NCBI RefSeq assembly: GCF_004343775.1
Contig: NZ_PTXL01000001.1
Coordinates: 62,001 to 126,000 of the forward strand
From: Burkholderia sp. SRS-46
GTDB lineage: Bacteria > Pseudomonadota > Gammaproteobacteria > Burkholderiales > Burkholderiaceae
DNA: 64,000 nucleotides
Direction: 5' to 3'
Positions within the stretch are counted from its first letter, which is position 1, and the number at the start of each line of letters is the position of its first letter. The notes below the pieces were generated by a model that worked only from the letters and a program-made list of their open reading frames with translations, was not told the DNA's origin and ran no database searches. The translations under genes were made by a program, and so were the position numbers. Shown here one piece after another: positions 26,819 to 36,726 of the stretch.

Positions 26819-28030
26819 ATGTCCATCGATTACTCGCCGATTCCCTGTCCCGTCGTCGTGCCGCTCGACGCGATCCTGCCCGAAGAACCGCTGCTGATGA
26901 TGGGGGCCGGCCCGGTTCCGATCCCGGCCGCGGTGGCGAAGGCGAACACGATCGTGATCAACCACCTCGGCGCGACGATGGCGAAGGTGATCGAGCAGGT
27001 GAAGGAGATGGCGCGCTACGTGTTCCAGACCCGCACGAAATGGGTGCTCGGCGTCGCGGGCCCCGGTTCGGCCGCGATGGAAATGGCGATGTCCAACCTC
27101 GCGTGGCGCGGCACGCGCGTGCTGTCGATCCGCAACGGCTTCTTCAGCGCGCGGATGGCCGAGATGGCCACGCGCGTCGGCGCCGACGTGTCCATGCTCG
27201 AGGTGCCCGACCGGGCCGTCGCGAGCCTCGACGAGATCGCCGACGCGATCGCGCGCGAGCGTCCGGAGATCGTCACGATCGTCCATGGCGAAACCTCCAA
27301 CACCGTGTGGAACCGCGAACTGCGCGACATCGCGGCGCTCGCGAAGGCGGCGGGCGCGCTCGTCGTCGTCGATGCGGTGTGCACGCTGTCGACGATGCCG
27401 CTCGAGATGGACGCGTGGGGCATCGACGCGGTGATCACCGGCGGGCAGAAAGGGCTGTCGTCGATCCCGGGCGTGTCGCTGATCGCGTTCTCCGACGCCG
27501 CGTGGGAGCGGATGAAGAACCGCCCCGAGCCGAACGCGCACTGGTGCCTCGACATGGCGCTCGCGGAGAACTTCTGGCACAACGCCGGCTATCACTACAC
27601 GGCGCCGGTGTCGGGCGTGCTCGCGCTGCACGAGGCGCTGCGGCTCGTCTGCGCGGAAACGCTCGAAAGCCGCTTCGCGCGCCACCTGCGCTGCTCGCTC
27701 GCGCTGCAGGCGGGCGTCGAGGCGATGGGGCTCAAGCTGTATGCGCCGAAATCGTGCCGGCTCACGTCGGTGGTCGGGATCGAGACGCCCGAGGGCCTCA
27801 CGCCCGGCATGATCTGCGGGCATATCTCGAAGCAGTACCAGGTCGAGATCTCCGGCTCGTTCGGCCTGCCGATCGTGCGGATCGGCCAGATGGGCGAGCA
27901 GTGCCGCGAGCACAACCTGTTCCGCACGCTGCACGCGTTCGGCCGCACGATGGTCGACCTGAAGGTGCCGGTGGACCTGCCGGCCGGCGTCGCGGCGCTC
28001 GAGCAGGAACTGTCGCGGCGCGGCGGGTGA
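26819..28030 (+). CDS. Class V PLP-dependent aminotransferase (alanine/serine-glyoxylate type)
   Basis: The 403-residue enzyme has the class V fold with Asp185 (LVVVDAVCTLSTMPLEMD) and PLP lysine Lys211 in ITGGQKGLSSIPGVS. GPVPIPAAVAKA near the N-terminus is typical of the alanine-glyoxylate, serine-glyoxylate and pyridoxamine-pyruvate aminotransferase group. Substrate cannot be decided. No catabolic partner genes adjoin it: a LysR-ldhA pair lies upstream on the other strand and an AraC regulator is convergent downstream. Confidence 0.85.
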   Translation: MSIDYSPIPCPVVVPLDAILPEEPLLMMGAGPVPIPAAVAKANTIVINHLGATMAKVIEQVKEMARYVFQTRTKWVLGVAGPGSAAMEMAMSNLAWRGTRVLSIRNGFFSARMAEMATRVGADVSMLEVPDRAVASLDEIADAIARERPEIVTIVHGETSNTVWNRELRDIAALAKAAGALVVVDAVCTLSTMPLEMDAWGIDAVITGGQKGLSSIPGVSLIAFSDAAWERMKNRPEPNAHWCLDMALAENFWHNAGYHYTAPVSGVLALHEALRLVCAETLESRFARHLRCSLALQAGVEAMGLKLYAPKSCRLTSVVGIETPEGLTPGMICGHISKQYQVEISGSFGLPIVRIGQMGEQCREHNLFRTLHAFGRTMVDLKVPVDLPAGVAALEQELSRRGG

Positions 28031-28048
28031 CCTGCCGAAGGGGCGGCG

Positions 28049-28993
28049 TCAGCCGCCTCGCATCGCCCGCCGGTAGGTGTTCGGCGTCGTGCCGTGCGCC
28101 TCGCGGAAGCGATGGCTGAAGTGCCCGGCGTTCGCGTAGCCGCACGCCGTGGCGACCTGCGCGAGCGGCAGCGACGTCGTGCGAAGCAGCAGGCGGGCCC
28201 GCGCGAGCCGCTGCTCGGCGATCCACGCATGCGGCGGGCGGCCGAACGACAGGCGGAACATCCGCGAGAAGTGGTATTCGGACAGCGCGGCGACGTCGGC
28301 CAGCTCGCCGAGCGTCAGCGGCTGCGCCAGGTAGGTGTCGATGTAGTCGCGCACGCGGCGCCGCACGGCGGGCGCGAGACCGCCCTTGAACGGCGTGTCG
28401 TCGCGCATCGTGCTTTGCCCGCGCAGCAGCAGGCTCAGTACGTCGTGCGCGGTCTCGTTCGCGCGCAGCCGGCCGTCGGCGTCCTCCCAGCTCTCCAGTG
28501 CCAGCGAGCGGCACAGCGCCGCGACCTGCGCATCCTCGAAGTAGGTGCGGTCGGCGAGCCTCAGCTCGCGCGGCTCGCGGTCGAGTTCGCGGATCGCGCG
28601 CTGGGTGAAGTGCTCGGGCAGGAAGTACAGGTGGACGAAGTGCATCTCGCCGCGCACCCACCAGCGCGATTCGTGGTCGCCGGGCAGCGCGCACAGCAGG
28701 CTCGGCGCGCCGTAGCGCGGCACCTTCTGCCGCTCCGTCCGGTAGCCGCCGTCGAGGTAGCACGACAGCGTGTGATGCCCGGGCTGGTCGTAGATCGTCT
28801 CGCTTTCGTCGGTGATCCGCGTCCATTCGGCGATCGCGAGATGGTCGCCGAGCCATGCGAAGCGCTCGAGCGTCGCGTTCGCCTCCGCGAGCGTGCGGCA
28901 CACCGATTGCAGCCCGAACGGCATCGCGCCGCCGGCGATTGCGGCGGCGGCGGACGGGCGGGCGGCAGGCGGAGCGGAAGGCGGGGAGCGCAT
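28049..28993 (-). CDS. AraC-family transcriptional regulator
   Basis: The 314-residue protein has an unclassified N-terminal sensor domain and a standard C-terminal double HTH: LTLGELADVAALSEYHFSRMFRLSFG and LPLAQVATACGYANAGHFSHRFREAHGTTPNTYRR. An Ala/Pro-rich stretch at the N-terminus makes the start uncertain (28993, or 28924 at MPFGLQSV). It diverges from an EamA permease gene, a common regulator-target arrangement. Confidence 0.88.
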   Translation of the reverse strand: MRSPPSAPPAARPSAAAAIAGGAMPFGLQSVCRTLAEANATLERFAWLGDHLAIAEWTRITDESETIYDQPGHHTLSCYLDGGYRTERQKVPRYGAPSLLCALPGDHESRWWVRGEMHFVHLYFLPEHFTQRAIRELDREPRELRLADRTYFEDAQVAALCRSLALESWEDADGRLRANETAHDVLSLLLRGQSTMRDDTPFKGGLAPAVRRRVRDYIDTYLAQPLTLGELADVAALSEYHFSRMFRLSFGRPPHAWIAEQRLARARLLLRTTSLPLAQVATACGYANAGHFSHRFREAHGTTPNTYRRAMRGG

Positions 28994-29122
28994 GACGGAC
29001 GAGTATACGCGTGCGGGCCCCGGCGGCAGCGGCCCGCCGGCAAAAGACCGCAATTCCGGACAATCGGCGCGCGCCGCGCGGCCGCATAGTCGGAGGCTCC
29101 GTCACACGTCCCGGCTTCCGTC

Positions 29123-30016
29123 ATGAACCTGTCGCTCTACATGCTCACCGTGCTGATCTGGGGCACCACCTGGATCGCGATCAAGTGGCAGCTCGGCAGC
29201 GTGCCGCCGCCCGTTTCGATCGCATGGCGCTTCTGGATCGCGGCGGCGGTGCTGTTCGTGCTGCTGCGCGCGATGCGCCGGCCGATCCGGCCGCCGCGCG
29301 AAGCGTGGCGCTACCTGTTCGCCCAGGGCTTCGCGCTGTTCTGCGTCAACTTCCTGTGCTTCTACTACGCCGAGCGGGTCGTGCCGAGCGGCCTCGTCGC
29401 GGTGATCTTCTCGACCGCGCCGCTGCTCAACTCGATCAACGGCAGGCTGTTCATGGGCCGCCCGCTGCGGCCGTCGGCGGTGGCCGGCGCGCTGCTCGGC
29501 CTGGCCGGCATCGCGTGCCTGTTCTGGCAGCAGATGGCCGGCCATCTCGACGACCACGCGACCTGGGTCGGCCTCGCGATCGCGTTCGCCGGCACGATGT
29601 GCTTCTCGGCGGGCAACCTGCTGTCGAGCCGCATGCAGTCGATGGGGCTCCATCCGCTCGCGACCAACGGCTGGGCGATGCTGATCGGCGCGTCGATCCT
29701 CACCGTCGGCAGCGCCGCGGCCGGGCTGCCGTTCGCGCTCGACCCGAGCCCGCGCTATCTCGGCGCGCTCGTGTACCTGGCCGTGCCGGGCTCGGTGATC
29801 GGGTTCACCGCGTACCTGACCCTCGTCGGCCGCATCGGGCCGGAACGCGCCGCGTACTGCACGGTGCTGTTCCCGATCGTCGCGCTGGCCGTGTCGACGG
29901 TGTACGAGGGTTACCAGTGGTCGCCGCTGGCGGTCGTCGGCCTGCTGCTGGTGCTGGCCGGCAACCTGGTCGCGTTCGACCTGACGCGGCGCCTGTTCCT
30001 GCGGACCGCGGCCTGA
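29123..30016 (+). CDS. EamA/DMT-superfamily permease
   Basis: The 297-residue protein has ten hydrophobic helices in two EamA repeats, starting MNLSLYMLTVLIWGTTWIAIKWQLG, which is the typical signature (WGxxW) of drug/metabolite exporters. The second repeat begins around WVGLAIAFAGTMCFSAGNLLSSRM. Substrate unknown. It diverges from the AraC regulator and ends with a strong bidirectional terminator. Confidence 0.88.
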   Translation: MNLSLYMLTVLIWGTTWIAIKWQLGSVPPPVSIAWRFWIAAAVLFVLLRAMRRPIRPPREAWRYLFAQGFALFCVNFLCFYYAERVVPSGLVAVIFSTAPLLNSINGRLFMGRPLRPSAVAGALLGLAGIACLFWQQMAGHLDDHATWVGLAIAFAGTMCFSAGNLLSSRMQSMGLHPLATNGWAMLIGASILTVGSAAAGLPFALDPSPRYLGALVYLAVPGSVIGFTAYLTLVGRIGPERAAYCTVLFPIVALAVSTVYEGYQWSPLAVVGLLLVLAGNLVAFDLTRRLFLRTAA

Positions 30017-30049
30017 CGGCGCCGCCGCGTTCGGCCGATGCCCGAAAAA

Positions 30050-30088
30050 CAAAACCCCGCGTTCCGGAGAACGCGGGGTTTTTCTTTT
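30050..30088. terminator. Strong bidirectional Rho-independent terminator
   Basis: AAAACCCCGCGTTC-CGGA-GAACGCGGGGTTTT forms a long perfect stem with flanking A and T tracts on opposite sides, serving both the EamA gene (plus) and the MFS gene (minus). Confidence 0.93.
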
Positions 30089-30147
30089 GTCCGGGCCGCC
30101 CGCGCGAGGCGGGCGGTGGTTTCGTCAGGCCGGCCGGCCGGCCTGGC

Positions 30148-31362
30148 TCAGGCCGTCGCGCCGCTGCCGGCGACGCGGGCCTGCCGCTGGTACATCAGCA
30201 CCGACAGCGCGACGCCCGCGGCCGCTGCGATCGCGGCGAACAGGAACACCTGCGGATAGCCGAGCGCGCCGGCGACATAGCCCGCGAGCGGGCCGGTGAT
30301 GCCGAGCGACAGGTCGAAGAACACCGAATACGCGGACAGCGCCGCGCCGCGGCTCGCCGGCGGCACGAGCGCGACCGCCTCGACGCCGAGCGCGGGGAAG
30401 ATCAGCGCGAAGCCGAAGCCGGTCAGCGCCGCGCCGGCCAGCGCGACCTGCGGCACCGGCGCGAGCCACAGCAACAGCAGCCCCGCGGCTTCGAACGCGA
30501 ACGACACGATCGCGACGCGGAAGCCGCCGTGGGACTTGATCGCGTTCGCGAACAGCAGGCGCGCGCCGATGAACAGCGCGCCGAACACGGTCAGCGACAG
30601 CGCGGCGTTCGGCCAGTGGCGCGCCGCGTAGTACAGCGTGACGAAGGTCGCGATCGAGCCGAAGCCGGCCGAGCCGAGCGCGAGGCCGATGCCGTGCGGC
30701 AGCACGCGGGCGAACACGCTCGCATACGACATCCGTTCGCCGTGCACGAGCGGCACCGCGTCGATCAGGCGGGCGAGGTAGAAGCCGAGCGCGGCGAGCG
30801 CGATCACGATCACGCCGATCAGCGCCGGGTTCAGCGCATGCGCGATCGCGACGCCGACCGGCGCGCCGAGCGCGAGCGCGCCGTAGGTCGCGATGCCGTT
30901 CCACGAGATCACCTTCGCGTTGTGCGTGATGCCGACCCGGCCGATGCCCCACAGGATCGCGCCGGTGCCGCACAGGCTCTCGCCGAGGCCCAGCAGGAGC
31001 CGGCTCGCGACCAGCAGCACGAGGCTCGCGGCGGGCCAGTGCGCGAGCAGCAGCGCCAGCAGCAGCAGCACGCCCGACACGCCGCAGCCGATCAACCCGC
31101 GCATCACCGTCCGCTTCGGGCCGAGCGTGTCGGCGAAGCGCCCGGCGAGCGGCCGCGACGCGAGCGTCGCCAGATACTGGACGCTGATCGCCCCGCCCGC
31201 GACGATCGCGGAGAAGCCGAGGTCGTCGTGGACGAAGCCCGGCAGCACCGCGAGCGGCAGGCCGATGGTCAGGTAGCAGATGAACGTGAAGCAGACGACG
31301 GAGATGATTTGCAGCGTGACGGCGAACCCGCTGCGCGGCGGGATGGCGGAATCGGATGACAT
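30148..31362 (-). CDS. MFS transporter, YfcJ/YhhS type (UPF0226)
   Basis: The 404-residue, 12-helix MFS protein resembles E. coli YhhS/Yfc[44 protein letters not shown] is split here as the first two helices, with [23 protein letters not shown] in helix 4. These proteins are linked to export of small compounds such as arabinose or glyphosate in E. coli. Substrate here is unknown. It converges with the EamA gene at a shared terminator. Confidence 0.86.
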   Translation of the reverse strand: MSSDSAIPPRSGFAVTLQIISVVCFTFICYLTIGLPLAVLPGFVHDDLGFSAIVAGGAISVQYLATLASRPLAGRFADTLGPKRTVMRGLIGCGVSGVLLLLALLLAHWPAASLVLLVASRLLLGLGESLCGTGAILWGIGRVGITHNAKVISWNGIATYGALALGAPVGVAIAHALNPALIGVIVIALAALGFYLARLIDAVPLVHGERMSYASVFARVLPHGIGLALGSAGFGSIATFVTLYYAARHWPNAALSLTVFGALFIGARLLFANAIKSHGGFRVAIVSFAFEAAGLLLLWLAPVPQVALAGAALTGFGFALIFPALGVEAVALVPPASRGAALSAYSVFFDLSLGITGPLAGYVAGALGYPQVFLFAAIAAAAGVALSVLMYQRQARVAGSGATA

Positions 31363-31726
31363 GGGGCCTGAACAGGTGAGCGAACCGGCGCGGAAGGCGG
31401 CCGAAAACGGAATCGGGATTTTCCCATGGAACCGGTTTTGCTGCAGGGACCATTTAGTTAATTAATCGGGGCCTGTTCCCACCCGTTTTCGCCGGTCACG
31501 CGCTCGCGCCGGCCGCCGCAATGCCGTCCGGACAAGCGGGAAGGAACATGTGCGATGGGCGGGAACCGCCCCCGGGCGTCATATCGCGTCAGTTATATGG
31601 CCCGCATGCGTAATGGGCTATGGGTTGCGGAATTTGACGGTGATAGCGTTCAAACTGTCAGAGAAGACGACGGTCTGCCGCATCGGCGCGGGCCGCCTTG
31701 CCCCAACTTGAAGAACGTTACGAGAC
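31363..31726. promoter_or_regulatory. Divergent intergenic region upstream of xdhABC
   Basis: This 364-bp region should hold promoters for the MFS gene and for xdhA. A TTGACG hexamer at 31634-31639 is a possible -35 element for xdhA, but no good -10 follows at normal spacing. I see no clear operator. Confidence 0.45.
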
Positions 31727-33271
31727 ATGAGTGAGCCGATCCGTTTCTATCATCGTCATGCGATCCGCGAGGTCAGCGGCGCGGACGTCACCCGCACCGT
31801 GCTGCAATACCTGCGCGAGGACGCGCATTGCACCGGCACCAAGGAAGGCTGCGCGGAAGGCGACTGCGGCGCGTGCACGGTCGTCGTCGGCGAGCTGACC
31901 GACGCAGGCACGGTCGCGTTCAAGGCCGTCAACGCATGCATCCAGTTCCTGCCGACGCTCGACGGCAAGGCGCTCCTGACCGTCGAGGACCTGCGCCAGC
32001 CGGACGGCGCGCTGCACCCCGTGCAGCAGGCGATGGTCGATTGCCACGGCTCGCAATGCGGGTTCTGCACGCCCGGTTTCGTGATGTCGATGTGGGCGCT
32101 GTACGAGAAGCACGGCCACGAAGGCTGCGGCAGCGCGTGCGCGAAGGCGAAGGACGTGCCGACGCGCACCGAGATCGCCGACGCGCTGACCGGCAACCTG
32201 TGTCGCTGCACGGGCTACCGGCCGATCGTCGATGCGGCCGTTCAGATGTTTGACGCGGCCGGCGAAGGTGCGCCTGCGCCGGCCGCGCCGGTCGACTCGG
32301 CCGCGCTCGCACGCACGCTCGCATCGCTCAAGCGCGACGACACCTTCGAATACGAGATCGGCGGCGCGCGCTTCGCCGCGCCGCGCACGCTCGACGCGCT
32401 CGCCGCGCTGAAGGCCGAGCGCCCGGACGCACGGATCCTCGCGGGCAGCACCGACATCGGGCTGTGGGTCACCAAGCAGATGCGCCGGCTCGACGACCTG
32501 ATCTACGTCGGCCAGGTTGCCGAACTGCAGCGCATCGTGCACGGCGACGACTGGATCGAGATCGGCGCGGGCGTCACGGTCGAAGACGGCTACGCGGCGC
32601 TGGCCGGCACCTATCCGGAGCTGACCGAGATGTGGAAGCGCTTCGCGTCGCTGCCGATCCGCAACGCGGGCACGCTCGGCGGCAACGTCGCGAACGGCTC
32701 GCCGATCGGCGACTCGATGCCGGGGCTGATCGCGCTCGGCGCGCGCGTGGTGCTGCGCGGCGGCGACGTCGTGCGCGAGCTGCCGCTCGAGGCGCTCTAC
32801 ACGGGCTACCAGCAGAAGGACATGGCGCCGCACGAATTCGTCGTCGGCGTGAAGGTGCCGACCCGCAGCGGCGCGCGCGCGAAGCTGCAGTTCCGCACCT
32901 ACAAGCTGTCGAAGCGCTTCGATTCGGACATCTCGGCCGTGTGCGCGGCGTTCGCGTTCATCGCGGACGGCGACACGATCCGCGAGCCGCGCATCGCGTT
33001 CGGCGGGATGGCCGCGACGCCGAAGCGCGCGACCCACACGGAAGGCGTGCTCGACGGCGCACCGTGGCACGAAGCCACCGCGCAGGCCGCGATGCAGGCG
33101 CTGGAGCGCGACTACCAGCCGCTCACCGACATGCGCGCGACGAGCGCCTACCGCCTCGAGACCGCGAAGAACCTGATGTACCGCTTCTGGCTGGAGACGC
33201 GCGCGCACGACCCGCTGTCGCCGCAGGCATTGAGCGTGCGTGAAGTGGCCGCGGAAGCGGCGCGGGTCTGA
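31727..33271 (+). CDS. xdhA: Xanthine dehydrogenase small subunit (FeS/FAD)
   Basis: XdhA carries two [2Fe-2S] clusters and FAD, passing electrons from the molybdenum subunit to NAD during hypoxanthine and xanthine oxidation. The 514-residue product has the plant-type cluster motif CTGTKEGCAEGDCGACTVVV, the second-cluster motifs CGFCTPGFVMSM and CRCTGYRPI, then the FAD domain with ILAGSTDIGLWVTKQ and NAGTLGGNVANGSPIGDSMP and a CO-dehydrogenase-flavoprotein C-domain. First gene of xdhABC. Confidence 0.96.
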   Translation: MSEPIRFYHRHAIREVSGADVTRTVLQYLREDAHCTGTKEGCAEGDCGACTVVVGELTDAGTVAFKAVNACIQFLPTLDGKALLTVEDLRQPDGALHPVQQAMVDCHGSQCGFCTPGFVMSMWALYEKHGHEGCGSACAKAKDVPTRTEIADALTGNLCRCTGYRPIVDAAVQMFDAAGEGAPAPAAPVDSAALARTLASLKRDDTFEYEIGGARFAAPRTLDALAALKAERPDARILAGSTDIGLWVTKQMRRLDDLIYVGQVAELQRIVHGDDWIEIGAGVTVEDGYAALAGTYPELTEMWKRFASLPIRNAGTLGGNVANGSPIGDSMPGLIALGARVVLRGGDVVRELPLEALYTGYQQKDMAPHEFVVGVKVPTRSGARAKLQFRTYKLSKRFDSDISAVCAAFAFIADGDTIREPRIAFGGMAATPKRATHTEGVLDGAPWHEATAQAAMQALERDYQPLTDMRATSAYRLETAKNLMYRFWLETRAHDPLSPQALSVREVAAEAARV

Positions 33272-33287
33272 CGAGGGAGAACACACG

Positions 33288-35639
33288 ATGAACCAGCAAG
33301 CCGAACCGTTCCTGAACACCCTCGACGCGCAGGCCGACGCCGCGCAGGTCCACATTTCGCGTCCGCACGAATCCGCCCACCTGCACGTGAGCGGGCGCGC
33401 CACCTACACCGACGACATCCCGCTCGTCGCCGGCACGCTGCACGCGGCGCTCGGGCTTTCCGCGAAGGCGCACGCGAAGATCGTGTCGATGAACTTCGAC
33501 GCGGTGCGCGCGACGCCCGGCGTGGTCGCCGTGTTCACCGCCGACGACATTCCCGGCGTGAACGACTGCGGCCCGATCATCCACGACGACCCGGTGCTCG
33601 CCAGCGGCCTCGTGCAGTTCGTCGGCCAGCCGATGTTCATGGTCGTCGCGACGTCGCACGAGACCGCGCGGCTCGCCGCGCGCCGCGCGAAGGTCGAGTA
33701 CGAGGAGCTGCCCGCGATCCTGACGCCGCAGGACGCGCGCAAGGCTGAGTCGTACGTGATCCCGCCGCTGAAGCTCGCGCGCGGCGACGCGGCCGCGCAT
33801 CTCGACGCCGCGTCGCACCGGCATGCGGCTGAAATGTACCTGGGCGGCCAGGAGCAGTTCTATCTGGAAGGGCAGATCGCCTATGCGGTGCCGAAGGACG
33901 ACGACGGCATGCACGTGTACTGCTCGACGCAGCACCCGAGCGAGATGCAGCACCTCGTCGCGCACGTGCTGGGCGTCGCGTCGCACAACGTGCTGGTCGA
34001 ATGCCGCCGGATGGGCGGCGGCTTCGGCGGCAAGGAGTCGCAGTCGGGCCTGTTCGCGTGCTGCGCGGCGCTCGCCGCGTGGAAGCTGCTGTGCCCGGTG
34101 AAGCTGCGCCCGGACCGCGACGACGACATGATGATCACCGGCAAGCGGCACGATTTCCATTACCGCTTCGACGTCGGCTACGACGACGACGGCCGCATCG
34201 ACGGCGTGTCGCTCGACATGACCTCGCGCTGCGGCTTCTCGGCCGACCTGTCGGGCCCGGTGATGACGCGCGCGGTGTGCCACTTCGACAACGCGTACTG
34301 GCTGCCCGATGTCGCGATCGCCGGCTTCTGCGGCAAGACCAACACGCAGTCGAACACCGCGTTCCGCGGCTTCGGCGGCCCGCAGGGCGCGTTCGCGATC
34401 GAGTACATCGTCGACGATATCGCGCGCTCGCTCGGCCGCGACCCGCTCGACGTGCGCTACGCGAACCTGTACGGCAAGACCGAGCGCAACGTGACGCCGT
34501 ACGGGCAGACGATCGAGGACAATGTGCTGCCCGAGCTGCTCGCCGAGCTCGAGGCGACGAGCGGCTACCGCGCGCGCCGCGCCGGGGTGCGCGAATTCAA
34601 CGCGCGCAACACGGTGCTGAAGAAGGGCATCGCGCTGACGCCGGTGAAGTTCGGCATCGCGTTCAACGTCACGCACTTCAACCAGGCGGGCTCGCTCGTC
34701 CACATTTACACCGACGGCTCGGTGCTCGTGAACCACGGCGGCACGGAGATGGGGCAGGGCCTCAACACGAAGGTCGCGCAGGTCGTCGCGCACGAGCTCG
34801 GGATCCGCTTCGAGCGCATCCGCGTGACCGCGACCGACACCAGCAAGGTCGCGAACACGTCGGCGACCGCCGCGTCGACCGGCTCGGACCTGAACGGCAA
34901 GGCCGCGCAGGATGCCGCGCGGCAACTGCGCGAGCGGCTCGCGGCATTCGCGGCGAGCCACTACGGCGGCGGCACGGTCAACGCGGCGGACGTGCGGTTC
35001 GGCAACGACACCGTGTGGATCGGCGCGACCGCCGTGCCGTTCGGCGAGGTGATCGCGAAGGCGTATCTCGCGCGCGTGCAGCTGTGGTCCGACGGCTTCT
35101 ACGCGACCCCGAAGCTGTACTGGGACCAGTCGAAGCTGCAGGGCCGGCCGTTCTACTACTACGCGTACGGCGCGGCCGTGTCGGAAGTCGTGATCGACAC
35201 GCTGACGGGCGAGATGCGCACGCTGCGCGTCGATGCGCTGCACGACGTCGGCGCGTCGCTGAACCCGGCGCTCGACATCGGCCAGGTCGAGGGCGCGTTC
35301 ATCCAGGGGATGGGCTGGCTCACGACCGAGGAGCTGTGGTGGAACGCGGGCGGCAAGCTGATGACGCATGCGCCGTCCACCTACAAGATCCCGACCGTCA
35401 ACGACACGCCGCCCGAGTTCAACGTGCGGCTGTTCCAGAACCGCAACGTCGAGGACAGCATCCATCGCTCGAAGGCGGTCGGCGAGCCGCCGCTGCTGCT
35501 GCCGTTCTCGGTGTTCTTCGCGGTGCGCGATGCGATCGCGGCGGTGGGCGACTATCGCGTGAACCCGCCGCTCGACGCGCCGGCGACCGGCGAGTCGATC
35601 CTGCGCGCGGTGCAGGCCGTGCGCGCGGCGCGGGGCTGA
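33288..35639 (+). CDS. xdhB: Xanthine dehydrogenase molybdopterin-binding subunit
   Basis: XdhB holds the molybdenum cofactor and purine site. The 783-residue product shows GGQEQFYLEGQ, the Moco-binding loops FRGFGGPQGAFAIE and GGTEMGQGLNTKVAQ, and the catalytic-Glu motif KAVGEPPLLLPFSVFFAV near residue 730. The ATG at 33288 follows GAGGGAGA, 16 bases after xdhA; a longer in-frame start inside xdhA is less likely. xdhC starts one base after its stop. Confidence 0.96.
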   Translation: MNQQAEPFLNTLDAQADAAQVHISRPHESAHLHVSGRATYTDDIPLVAGTLHAALGLSAKAHAKIVSMNFDAVRATPGVVAVFTADDIPGVNDCGPIIHDDPVLASGLVQFVGQPMFMVVATSHETARLAARRAKVEYEELPAILTPQDARKAESYVIPPLKLARGDAAAHLDAASHRHAAEMYLGGQEQFYLEGQIAYAVPKDDDGMHVYCSTQHPSEMQHLVAHVLGVASHNVLVECRRMGGGFGGKESQSGLFACCAALAAWKLLCPVKLRPDRDDDMMITGKRHDFHYRFDVGYDDDGRIDGVSLDMTSRCGFSADLSGPVMTRAVCHFDNAYWLPDVAIAGFCGKTNTQSNTAFRGFGGPQGAFAIEYIVDDIARSLGRDPLDVRYANLYGKTERNVTPYGQTIEDNVLPELLAELEATSGYRARRAGVREFNARNTVLKKGIALTPVKFGIAFNVTHFNQAGSLVHIYTDGSVLVNHGGTEMGQGLNTKVAQVVAHELGIRFERIRVTATDTSKVANTSATAASTGSDLNGKAAQDAARQLRERLAAFAASHYGGGTVNAADVRFGNDTVWIGATAVPFGEVIAKAYLARVQLWSDGFYATPKLYWDQSKLQGRPFYYYAYGAAVSEVVIDTLTGEMRTLRVDALHDVGASLNPALDIGQVEGAFIQGMGWLTTEELWWNAGGKLMTHAPSTYKIPTVNDTPPEFNVRLFQNRNVEDSIHRSKAVGEPPLLLPFSVFFAVRDAIAAVGDYRVNPPLDAPATGESILRAVQAVRAARG

Positions 35640-35640
35640 G

Positions 35641-36219
35641 ATGACGTTCGCCCAGGGAACCGGCCGGCGCAACCGCGCGACGGGCACGCCCGCGCCGATG
35701 CGCGTCGTGCTGTTCGGCGCGGGGCATGTCGGCCATGCCCTCGTCACGCTGCTCGGCGCGCTGCCGTGCGTCGTGCAGTGGGTCGACACGCGCGACGAGC
35801 TGTTCCCGGACGAATGTCCGCCGAACGTGCAGCCCGAGCCGACCGACACGCCCGACGCGATCGTCGACGAAGCGCCGCCGGGCGCGTACTTCCTCGTGAT
35901 GACGCACAACCACGCGCTCGATTTCGCGCTCGCGGAGCGCATCATGCGGCGGCGCGACTTCGCGTACTTCGGGATGATCGGCTCGCGCACCAAGCGCGTG
36001 AAGTTCGAGCGCCGGCTCGTCGCGCGCGGCGTCGAGCCGGCGCGGATGCGCGAGATGGTGTGCCCGATCGGCGTCGCGGGCATCGTCGACAAGGCGCCCG
36101 GCTCGATCGCGGTGGCCGTCTGCGCGGAGCTGCTGCAGGCGCGCGCGGGCGTGCCGGTGGCCGACGCGAAGGCGGCGGCGTCGGGCCGCACGCCGGACGA
36201 CGTGTCCTGCGTGCGCTGA
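35641..36219 (+). CDS. xdhC: XdhC, short form: xanthine dehydrogenase maturation factor lacking the N-terminal domain
   Basis: XdhC binds molybdenum cofactor, helps its sulfuration and inserts it into XdhB. Known XdhC proteins are about 300 or more residues, with an N-terminal XdhC/CoxI domain before a Rossmann domain. This product has 192 residues: after a 19-residue lead it begins directly with the Rossmann motif MRVVLFGAGHVGHALVTLLG, followed by FLVMTHNHALDFALAERI and CPIGVAGIVDKAPGSIAVAVCAELL. The missing part cannot lie upstream, because xdhB ends one base before the ATG. Confidence 0.88.
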   Translation: MTFAQGTGRRNRATGTPAPMRVVLFGAGHVGHALVTLLGALPCVVQWVDTRDELFPDECPPNVQPEPTDTPDAIVDEAPPGAYFLVMTHNHALDFALAERIMRRRDFAYFGMIGSRTKRVKFERRLVARGVEPARMREMVCPIGVAGIVDKAPGSIAVAVCAELLQARAGVPVADAKAAASGRTPDDVSCVR

Positions 36220-36308
36220 CGGGCGCTTCAGCGCAGCGCTTCGCGCGTTTGCTTACACTGCATGGATCGCGCGGCGCGGGGCCGCGCGCTTTCCCGATCC
36301 AGGTGACC

Positions 36309-36710
36309 ATGCACGATTCCCAGGCTTTTCTCGACACGCTCGACACGAGCATCGCCGCCATCGAACGCTGGCTGTCCGGCGCCGACACGGCGGGCGCGGC
36401 GCTCGACGCACTGATGGCGCCGTTCGCGCCCGGCTTCACGATGATCCTGACCGACGGCCGCGCGTTCGACCGCGACGGCACGCATGCGCTGTTCGCGAAG
36501 CTGTCAGGCGCGAAGCCGGGGCTGCGGATCGTGCTGTCGGAGGTGCGCGTGCTGGTGTCGGACGACACGCACGCGGTGCTCACCTATCTCGAAGCGCAGC
36601 ACGCGGCCGCGGGCGAGCTGCCCGCGCGACGCGCCACCGCGGTGTTCGAGCGCGACGCGACGGGCGCGGTGCGCTGGACCCATCTGCAGGAGACGTTCTG
36701 TACGACGTGA
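36309..36710 (+). CDS. NTF2-like / DUF4440-type small protein
   Basis: The 133-residue protein looks like a single cone-shaped NTF2-like domain (AAIERWLSGADTAGAALDALMAPFAPGFTMILTDGRAFDRDG, ending in VRWTHLQETF). It follows xdhC by 90 bp in the same direction, preceded by a weak GGTGA site, so operon membership is uncertain. No catalytic residue pattern can be named; function unknown. Confidence 0.75.
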   Translation: MHDSQAFLDTLDTSIAAIERWLSGADTAGAALDALMAPFAPGFTMILTDGRAFDRDGTHALFAKLSGAKPGLRIVLSEVRVLVSDDTHAVLTYLEAQHAAAGELPARRATAVFERDATGAVRWTHLQETFCTT

Positions 36711-36726
36711 GCGCCGTGCTGTGCCG

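Noticed and set aside
26415..26897. A 160-residue frame in the LysR-aminotransferase gap
   Set aside because: Arg/Ser/Pro-rich random-like composition, no ribosome site, and it overlaps the aminotransferase start in another frame.
33123..36191. A 1000-residue open frame antisense to xdhB/xdhC
   Set aside because: Same GC artefact; composition is Arg/Ala/Val-rich and domain-free.
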